Assembly (NCBI GenBank): GCA_002308135.1
Contig: DBVK01000076.1
Coordinates: forward strand, 3,533 to 9,339
Origin: Bacteroidales bacterium UBA1266
Lineage (GTDB): Bacteria > Bacteroidota > Bacteroidia > Bacteroidales > WCHB1-69
Direction: 5' to 3'
Length of the DNA stretch: 5,807 nucleotides
Part shown: positions 1 through 4,537 of the stretch, in pieces
How positions within the stretch are numbered: the stretch's first letter is position 1
Layout of the letters: each line of letters starts with the position of its first letter
Notes under the pieces: generated by a model
What the model was told of the DNA's origin: nothing
What the model saw: only the letters and a program-made list of their open reading frames with translations
Databases searched by the model: none
Made by a program: the position numbers and the translations under genes

Positions 1-470
1 CGCGCGCCCACATCCTGTATGTCAAAAAGCACAATGTCAATGCTTTTCATGTCTTCTGCCGTAGGCTTTTTGTGCTTCCCGTAGAGGGAGACAATGGGAA
101 TGCCGGTCTTCGCATCGGTGTCGTTGGTCACGGTTTTGCCGGCTTCCACCCTGCCCCGGAAACCGTGTTCCGGCGCAAAAACACGTACAATGTCCACACC
201 GAGCGAATGCAGGCTGTCCACTAAATGTGTCTTGCCGATCAGGGAGGTGTGGTTGGCGCAGACCGCGATCCTCTTCCCTTGGATAAAAGGAAGGTAAATG
301 TTGGTGCGGGCGGCTCCGACACGCACGTCCTTGTCGGTCACGTCCTGCAGGACAATTTTATAGGCATGCATTCCCGTCGGCGGCGTGGATTGTGCCACCA
401 GCGGCAATGCAAAGCGTAGGGCGCCAAGCATCAAACAAACGCTTGTGATTTTGCGCAGATGTTTCCTCAT
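1..470 (-). CDS. namZ: DUF1343 / NamZ-type exo-beta-N-acetylmuramidase, secreted, N-terminal part
   Basis: Only the first 156 codons are present; the gene continues past base 1. Residues 1-27 form a signal peptide (basic MRKHLRK, hydrophobic core, likely cut after LVAQ), with no lipobox, so a soluble periplasmic or exported protein is expected. The mature start shows hallmark DUF1343 motifs: VCANHTSLIGK (residues 70-80), the APEHGFRG block (99-106), TGIPIVSLYGKHKKPT (122-137) and LFDIQDVGAR at the window edge. Members of this family, named for Bacillus subtilis NamZ, release MurNAc from non-reducing ends of peptidoglycan fragments. The Glu of PEHG is a candidate catalytic residue by family knowledge, but I cannot verify it here. 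The start codon overlaps the purN stop as ATGA, indicating translational coupling at the end of the four-gene operon. The family call is secure; the exact substrate is inferred. Confidence 0.92.
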   Translation of the reverse strand, partial: MRKHLRKITSVCLMLGALRFALPLVAQSTPPTGMHAYKIVLQDVTDKDVRVGAARTNIYLPFIQGKRIAVCANHTSLIGKTHLVDSLHSLGVDIVRVFAPEHGFRGRVEAGKTVTNDTDAKTGIPIVSLYGKHKKPTAEDMKSIDIVLFDIQDVGA

Positions 471-1033
471 AAGCTGTGCAAATAGCGGTCAATCACTTCG
501 GGGAAATGCTTGTATTCCAAGGCATGGACTTTTGCGGCCAGGCTTTCCGGCGTGTCTGCCGCCTCCACCTTGCAGCGGGCCTGGAAAAGGGTGCGCCCCT
601 GGTCGTAGCGCTCGTCAATCAGGTGGATGGTGATGCCGGATTGGCTTTCCCCGGCTTCAATCACGGCCTGGTGCACCTTGTCCCCGTACATGCCCTTGCC
701 ACCGAAAAGAGGCAGCAGCGCGGGATGGATATTGACAATGCGTTCCGGAAAGGCTTGCACCAGCCGGGCGGGCACCAGCCACAGGAAACCGGCCAGCACT
801 ATCAGGTCGGTGGGAATCTGTTGCAGCTCGCTGACGAAGGCGTCCGAATCAAAACGTTCCCTGTTTATCAGCTGGGAAGGTATCCCCAGTTGTCTGGCGC
901 GTTCGAAAACATAGGCGTTTTTGCGGTTGCAGTAAATTTTCGCTATGCGCACGTCTTGCCGGGACGCGAAGTGTTCGGCGATGTTTTGGGCGTTGGAGCC
1001 GTTGCCGGAGGCGAAAATAACGATGTTTTTCAT
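467..1033 (-). CDS. purN: Phosphoribosylglycinamide formyltransferase (GART)
   Basis: This 188-residue protein transfers a formyl group from 10-formyltetrahydrofolate to GAR, giving FGAR, the third step of cytoplasmic purine synthesis. The N-terminus MKNIVIFASGNGSN carries the glycine-rich phosphate-binding loop (residues 8-14). The catalytic triad of the E. coli enzyme is matched by Asn101 and His103 in NIHPALLP and by Asp144 in ERYDQG. The GGKGMYG loop (111-117) and SGITIHLID (132-140) are also typical. The length is normal for a bacterial PurN. The start at 1033 was preferred over an in-frame ATG at 1078 because the family begins at MKNIV and the longer version would overlap the upstream dipeptidase gene. 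It starts 10 bases after that gene's stop and ends in an ATGA overlap with the NamZ gene. A purine gene between two secreted hydrolases is the odd feature. Confidence 0.96.
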   Translation of the reverse strand: MKNIVIFASGNGSNAQNIAEHFASRQDVRIAKIYCNRKNAYVFERARQLGIPSQLINRERFDSDAFVSELQQIPTDLIVLAGFLWLVPARLVQAFPERIVNIHPALLPLFGGKGMYGDKVHQAVIEAGESQSGITIHLIDERYDQGRTLFQARCKVEAADTPESLAAKVHALEYKHFPEVIDRYLHSL

Positions 1034-1043
1034 GGGAAGGGGT

Positions 1044-2639
1044 TTACCAAAGTTCGTCATAGCGTGTCCATATGTCATCGCCCAGCTTCCAGGCGGCGTC
1101 CACCGCTTTGTTGCAGCATCCGTTGCTGTATTGGGTCAGTCGGGAGATGGCTTTTTTCGGGTTTTTCCGGTACAGATCCAGCGCTTCTTTCTCTATGGCC
1201 GCTTGATTGCGCAAGAGTTCCGCCTCAAAAGGCTGCCATACGGAATCTATGTCCCTATGCATGTCGCCCCAGCGCTGCATGGCCAAGGTGCCCACGCGGT
1301 TGAATCCCCACCAGGCGGCATCCCGGCTGAATCCGGTCAGGCGGGCGTCGGTCTTATAGGTCTGCGGCAGGTCGGTGATGCCCGCGTAAAGCGGCACATA
1401 CACGGAGGAGGCCACATTGTCCAGGGCAAACCAAAGCAGGCCGCCTATGGCGTCCGGAAGCCAGTCCCGGCATTGGATAATCGTTCCGTATACGGTGAAA
1501 CGGACGGCAATGCAGCGTTCACCGTACTGGTGCCACCCGCCGTTGACCTTGTGCAGTTTCAGTTCGTCCACTCCCATAAAAGGATTGGCCAAGGGGGAGA
1601 TGACCGTTTTCCCCTCTTTGCCGGTCACGGTGATGTTTTTGCGCAAATCGTAGGGTGTCCCTTCGTAAAAATCCCTGAAAACGCGCATCATGGCCTGCAT
1701 GCTGACCAGGGTGTCCGGTTTGACGGAGAAGGGATAGTTCTCCATGTTGGGGTCCAGCTTGAGCGAAGGGGCCAGGAGGTCGAACACCCGCCACTCGCGG
1801 CGGCGTGCGGCAATCAGCTGCCGGGATTCCGGTGCGTATACATAGCAGAAACGGAAGGGTTCCCCTTCTTTCCACCAGCCGCTGTCCAAGGCCAATTGGT
1901 AGATGTTGTCCGAACACAGGAAATAGTTCGTGTCTTTCGGGTTGATTTCCTTGATGGTGCTGGCATTGGCGTTCACGGCGATGTGGTCGTCCGGAACCCT
2001 TTGGGCGACCCAGAGCGAGCCTTTGCGGCCTTTTCCGGGGCCGTACATCTCCAAGTGCCAGACTTCGTTGCGGTCGGCGATGGTCAGGCATTCACCGGCA
2101 TCGCGCCAGCCGTATTTTTTTGTCAGCTCCCCGGCGGTGCGTATGGCGTCACGGGCGGTGCTGCAACGCTGCATCAGCAGCATGCACAGGGTTTGGCATT
2201 CGATAAGGCCGCTGTCGGATTTCAGCGAGGCGCGGCCTCCGATAGTGGATTCGCCTATGGCCAGCTGGTGTTCGTTCAGGCAGGGGTAGGCCGTGTTGAA
2301 ATACTGGTAGGTGTGCGCCACTTGCGGAATGCTTCCTATGGGAATGTCCACATAGGAGGGCATGGGCGTGGAGCCGGCCTTGGCCCATCGCCGCCACATC
2401 ATGGTGACGGAATCGCCTTTGGCGTGGTCCTGCGCCGGAACCACACTGATGTTGGTGCGGGAGCGGTGGCTGTCATCGGTATGGGAGGTGCGGACGGAAC
2501 CGTCGTCGGAGGCTTTTTTGCCCACCGTGATGGTCGTGCATTCGTCGTTGAAGTCCGCTGCGGTTTGGGCCGGCAGTTCGGCGGAAGCCAGCATGGCGCC
2601 GGCGGCCAGCAATGCCAGCAGAGTCTTTGTTTTATTCAT
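1044..2639 (-). CDS. C69-family dipeptidase (PepD-like Ntn-hydrolase), secreted
   Basis: This 531-residue protein belongs to peptidase family C69, N-terminal-nucleophile hydrolases that cleave dipeptides and, in some members, short peptides. A signal peptide spans about residues 1-25 (hydrophobic LLALLAAGAMLASA, then LPAQ). The predicted nucleophile is Cys34 in DECTTITVGKKASDDGS, so a short propeptide of about eight residues would be removed to free it, as in PepD-type enzymes. Further family signatures are TSHTDDSH (51-58), NEHQLAIGEST, LTKKYGW followed by ECLTIADRNEVWHLEMYG, WVAQRVPDDHIAVNAN, and the C-terminal PYDLRKN region. The protein appears full length. Its start overlaps the WG-repeat gene's stop by 8 bases (ATGAATAA), which favours coupled translation. 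Periplasmic peptide trimming, possibly of muropeptide or dietary peptides, is inferred from the signal peptide and neighbours. Substrate specificity cannot be read from the sequence. Confidence 0.93.
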   Translation of the reverse strand: MNKTKTLLALLAAGAMLASAELPAQTAADFNDECTTITVGKKASDDGSVRTSHTDDSHRSRTNISVVPAQDHAKGDSVTMMWRRWAKAGSTPMPSYVDIPIGSIPQVAHTYQYFNTAYPCLNEHQLAIGESTIGGRASLKSDSGLIECQTLCMLLMQRCSTARDAIRTAGELTKKYGWRDAGECLTIADRNEVWHLEMYGPGKGRKGSLWVAQRVPDDHIAVNANASTIKEINPKDTNYFLCSDNIYQLALDSGWWKEGEPFRFCYVYAPESRQLIAARRREWRVFDLLAPSLKLDPNMENYPFSVKPDTLVSMQAMMRVFRDFYEGTPYDLRKNITVTGKEGKTVISPLANPFMGVDELKLHKVNGGWHQYGERCIAVRFTVYGTIIQCRDWLPDAIGGLLWFALDNVASSVYVPLYAGITDLPQTYKTDARLTGFSRDAAWWGFNRVGTLAMQRWGDMHRDIDSVWQPFEAELLRNQAAIEKEALDLYRKNPKKAISRLTQYSNGCCNKAVDAAWKLGDDIWTRYDELW

Positions 2640-3891
2640 CTTTCAATTTGGCTTTTTTCCCGTGCTTGTTGATAAAGTATTCGTTTCCGTTCTCCACCAC
2701 CCGGGCGAGATCCGTTTTCTCGGCATCGAAAAAGCCGATTTCGTCGTAGACAGGTTTCACAATTTCAACACCTTGGCTATTGATAAAGCCGTATTTCCCG
2801 TTCAGGGTGACCAACGCCCAGTCCTCCTTGTACACGCCGAAGAACTCCACTTCATCGTATTGCGGTTTGACAATGACGCCTTTGGTGTTGACAAAGCCTA
2901 TTTTCTTGTTGAGGGTGATAACGGCCCAGTCGGCGCGGTAGGGGCCGAACGGCTCTATCTCATCGTAGAGGGGGGCGATGATTTCCTTCCCGTTGGCGTC
3001 GATAAAGCCGATTTTGTCTCCGACATGCACCATTGCCCATTCCTTGCGGAAACCTCCGAATTCGTCAATCTGGTCGTATTTCGGGGGGACAATCTCCTTT
3101 CCGCTGGCGTCGATGAAGCCGAATTTCCCTTTGCGCGTCACCATGCCCCAGCCCGATTTGTAGGAGCCGAAGGGATTGATGTGATCGTAAATGGGCGGGG
3201 TGATTTCGCGTCCGCTCTTGTCGATGAAGCCGAGACGCCCGTTCATCAGCACCATGGCCCATTCCTTGCGGTAGGAGCCGAAAGGCTTGACTTCGTCGTA
3301 CATGGGCGGGGTGATTTCCTTGCCCTCCTCGTTGATGAAGCCGATGTGCTTGTTCAGGTGCACCATGGCCCATCCTTTTTTGTAGGCGTCAAAGGGGTCG
3401 ACTTTGTCGTAGCGGGTGGGAACGATTTCCTGGCCGCTTTGGTTGGTGAAGCCGATTTTGTGGTTGCGTTCCACCATGCACCAGCCTTTCTTGAATTCGT
3501 GCGGTTTGCCCACGCGGTCATAGCCGGTGGGGAGGACAAATTCCTTTTTGTCGGGAGCGGCCTTGCTGTCCGCCGTTTTTGCGCCGGCGGCCTCTTTTTT
3601 TGCAGGCTTGGCTTCTTTTTTGTCGGCAGGCTTGGCCTCCGTTGTCTTGGCATTGGCCGGTTTTTCCGCTGCGGGTTTCGCTTTGTCGGTTTTCGGCTTT
3701 TCCGCCTTGGCTTCAGTGGTTTTGGCTTTGGGGGCCTTGGTGTCGGCAACGGCCTGCTTTTTTTCCGGCTTGGTTTTCACAACGGTGGATTCAGCAGGCT
3801 TTTTCGGCTGTTTTTCTGTCTTTTGTCCTACCTGGGCCGATAAAGATCCGGCGAAGAGAAGCAGGAGAATAAGGCTGTAAAAATTCTTCAT
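2632..3891 (-). CDS. Secreted WG-repeat protein with Lys/Ala/Pro-rich linker
   Basis: This 419-residue protein has three parts. Residues 1-20 are a signal peptide (MKNFYSLILLLLFAGSLSAQ). Residues about 21-116 form a low-complexity, strongly basic linker rich in Lys, Ala, Pro, Thr and Glu, with AKTTEAK occurring at 56-62 and again at 81-87. Residues 124-419 are eight tandem WG (KWG-type) repeats of 37 residues, with consensus YDE(V/I)xPFGxYKxxWAMVxxNxKIGFINxxGKEIxPP. No enzyme motif is seen; WG repeats are usually taken as extracytoplasmic binding or scaffold modules of unknown partner. The start at 3891 was chosen because it gives a clean signal peptide and lies about 30 bases after a -7 promoter match. 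The frame is open upstream to 4092, but that extension lacks signal-peptide character and runs through the promoter. It is the first gene of the operon. Function is unknown beyond export. Confidence 0.92.
   Translation of the reverse strand: MKNFYSLILLLLFAGSLSAQVGQKTEKQPKKPAESTVVKTKPEKKQAVADTKAPKAKTTEAKAEKPKTDKAKPAAEKPANAKTTEAKPADKKEAKPAKKEAAGAKTADSKAAPDKKEFVLPTGYDRVGKPHEFKKGWCMVERNHKIGFTNQSGQEIVPTRYDKVDPFDAYKKGWAMVHLNKHIGFINEEGKEITPPMYDEVKPFGSYRKEWAMVLMNGRLGFIDKSGREITPPIYDHINPFGSYKSGWGMVTRKGKFGFIDASGKEIVPPKYDQIDEFGGFRKEWAMVHVGDKIGFIDANGKEIIAPLYDEIEPFGPYRADWAVITLNKKIGFVNTKGVIVKPQYDEVEFFGVYKEDWALVTLNGKYGFINSQGVEIVKPVYDEIGFFDAEKTDLARVVENGNEYFINKHGKKAKLKDE
2635..3522 (-). repeat. Eight tandem WG repeats (about 111 bp units)
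   Basis: The units begin at residues 124, 161, 198, 235, 272, 309, 345 and 382 of the WG protein, each opening with Tyr-Asp. Seven units keep the W-(A/C/G)-(M/L/V) and GF(I/V/T) cores. Unit 6 is 36 residues long, one short. Unit 8 has lost the Trp (TDLARV in place of a W-A-M/L core) and reads EYFINKHG, so it is a degenerate capping unit. The central units 2-5 are most alike in protein sequence. Confidence 0.93.
3544..3831 (-). repeat. Low-complexity Lys/Ala/Pro-rich linker coding region
   Basis: This encodes residues about 21-116 of the WG protein. It is built from short, imperfect motifs such as KPEKK, AKAEKPK, KPAAEKPA, AKTTEAKPAD and KPAKKEA. The strand shows recurring GCC-AAG-type codons, giving quasi-periodic GGCTT/TTTTT patterns on the plus strand. 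By analogy with other Lys/Pro/Ala-rich segments of exported proteins it may span the periplasm or bind anionic polymers, but that is inference. Confidence 0.8.
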
Positions 3892-3923
3892 AACGAAAAG
3901 TTTGTGCATGTGTGTATAAACTG

Positions 3924-3931
3924 CAAAGATA
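3924..3931 (-). promoter_or_regulatory. Probable -7 promoter element of the WG-purN-namZ operon
   Basis: Read on the minus strand the bases are TATCTTTG, a full match to the Bacteroidetes -7 consensus TAnnTTTG. The element lies about 32 bases upstream of the ATG at 3891, which would leave a leader of roughly 25-30 bases. No convincing TTTG or TTG was found at the expected -33 spacing, so this is a half-supported promoter. Its position just before the first gene of a tight operon supports it. Confidence 0.55.
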
Positions 3932-4152
3932 GCAGAAATAAGAATAAGATATTTGCATTCCCCGATTTTTTTTAGCTCGTTATTTTCCGCAAGTGAAATT
4001 ATAGTATGCCGTTTGTCTCTGCGCTTGAGCATCGGTCCCTGCTGCTTTTTCGGTGGTCTGTTGTCCAGGCTTTGGAAGGGATGCGTATTCACCGGTATTT
4101 TTTTTGTTGTAATTTTTTTTTGTTTTTTTCAGTTTCGTATTAAAATTTTATT

Positions 4153-4160
4153 TATTTTTG
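4153..4160 (+). promoter_or_regulatory. Probable plus-strand -7 promoter element
   Basis: The bases TATTTTTG match the Bacteroidetes consensus TAnnTTTG in full. Upstream is a very AT-rich tract with long T runs. A TTTG at 4119-4122 is too far away for a normal -33 box, and TTTC at 4133-4136 is only a weak candidate. Transcription would start around 4164-4168, exactly where a strong hairpin begins. In AT-rich DNA an eight-base degenerate match can arise by chance, so confidence is moderate. Confidence 0.5.
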
Positions 4161-4426
4161 TGGCGTCAAACATCCGGGGGCCTGAAGGGGGCATGGTGTT
4201 TGACAGCATAAAAAGACGTTGTACTGACGTTTTATCTGCGGCTTATCGAACTTCGCCACTTCAATAATGCATCCGCACGATAAGGCAATCGGCGACGCCA
4301 TGGCTGGAATGTTTCATGAGACGGTTTGATCAGAGGGCGCAGTCTAGGGAACTGTGTCTGTCCAGTTGCATACAGCGCGGGCCTCGGCATTGCCTATTCT
4401 CGGATGCAAGGCAAGGCGAAGGCCTG

Positions 4427-4477
4427 ATAAGCGGGATAGGCAAGGTAATGACACCCGCGTTATTTTTATGTTTTTTT
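4427..4477 (+). terminator. Terminator-like stem-loop followed by U tract
   Basis: ATAAGCGGG (4427-4435) pairs with CCCGC and TTAT (4454-4458 and 4460-4463), nine pairs with one bulged G at 4459. The loop is 18 bases. The 3' arm runs directly into T5, ATG, then T7 (4463-4477). The loop contains ATAGGCAA (4436-4443), which can instead pair with TTGCCTAT at 4390-4397, so the upstream stem and this stem exclude each other. The large loop and interrupted U tract make it weaker than a textbook terminator. It ends 60 bases before the ATG at 4538. Confidence 0.45.
4461..4474 (+). promoter_or_regulatory. Weak -7-like elements upstream of the surface-protein gene
   Basis: Two overlapping eight-base stretches, TATTTTTA (4461-4468) and TATGTTTT (4467-4474), each match seven of eight positions including spacers of TAnnTTTG. 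If used, they would give the gene at 4538 its own start with a leader of about 55-65 bases. They coincide with the U tract of the terminator-like element, so the composition alone may explain the match. No -33 box is evident. Confidence 0.25.
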
Positions 4478-4537
4478 CAGCAAGTGAACAGATTATTCCG
4501 GTGAGGTGTCTGCCGGCGCTTATTAAAACAATTTCCT

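Larger units (their letters stand above)
4165..4477 (+). ncRNA. Candidate structured RNA or attenuating leader, family not recognised
   Basis: This non-coding segment has several complementary pairs of segments. (a) 4165-4175 pairs with 4195-4204, ten pairs with one bulged T, right at the predicted transcript start. (b) 4208-4219 pairs with 4227-4235, weak, with a three-base bulge. (c) TGCGG 4237-4241 with CCGCA 4273-4277, and CTTATCG 4242-4248 with CGATAAG 4278-4284, cross each other. (d) AACTG/CAGTT forms a small hairpin near 4350-4367. (e) 4390-4400 pairs with 4433-4443, enclosing an AGGC/GCCT hairpin at 4414-4425. (f) A terminator-like stem lies at 4427-4463. I looked for marks of tmRNA, RNase P RNA, SRP RNA, 6S RNA and the common riboswitches and found none convincing. 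Pairings were found by eye, with no folding energies or conservation, so this is a hypothesis. It may be a free RNA or the leader of the gene at 4538. Confidence 0.4.
3892..4537. other. Divergent intergenic region, 646 bp, no protein-coding gene
   Basis: It separates the minus-strand operon from the plus-strand surface-protein gene. It holds a minus-strand promoter match near 3924, an AT-rich tract with T runs (about 4096-4128) and a plus-strand promoter match at 4153. A mixed-composition, stem-rich segment (4165-4463) and a final U-tract segment follow. The short open frames inside it encode no recognisable protein and have no signal peptide or plausible start context. Between 3932 and about 4095 I see nothing specific. 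Confidence 0.8.

Noticed and set aside
1034..1078. Longer purN start at 1078
   Set aside because: It would add 15 residues not seen in PurN proteins and overlap the upstream gene by 35 bases; MKNIV at 1033 is the family start.
945..2672. Long plus-strand open frame of 575 codons opposite the dipeptidase gene
   Set aside because: The minus-strand frame carries a signal peptide and clear C69 motifs. The plus-strand translation is low in recognisable structure, rich in Gly/Val/Phe, and is a shadow produced by codon bias.
2362..3843. Plus-strand open frame of 493 codons with repeated hydrophobic segments
   Set aside because: It is the antisense of the WG repeats and Lys-rich linker; its periodic FVG/VDEA pattern mirrors the 37-residue repeat on the real strand.
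3892..4092. N-terminal extension of the WG protein to an ATG at 4092
   Set aside because: The frame is open, but the extension would bury the signal peptide 67 residues in and read through the -7 promoter match at 3924-3931. The start at 3891 is far more natural.
4096..4128. T runs read as a terminator
   Set aside because: No gene is transcribed into this point on the plus strand and no GC-rich stem precedes the runs. They more likely form an AT-rich upstream promoter region.
4165..4477. tmRNA, RNase P RNA, SRP RNA or 6S RNA
   Set aside because: There is no tag-peptide frame and no GGTTCGA...CCA end for tmRNA. A GGCTTATCG at 4240-4248 resembles the 3' end of RNase P RNA, but none of the other conserved blocks lie upstream. 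No SRP tetraloop region or 6S-like long symmetric hairpin is seen.
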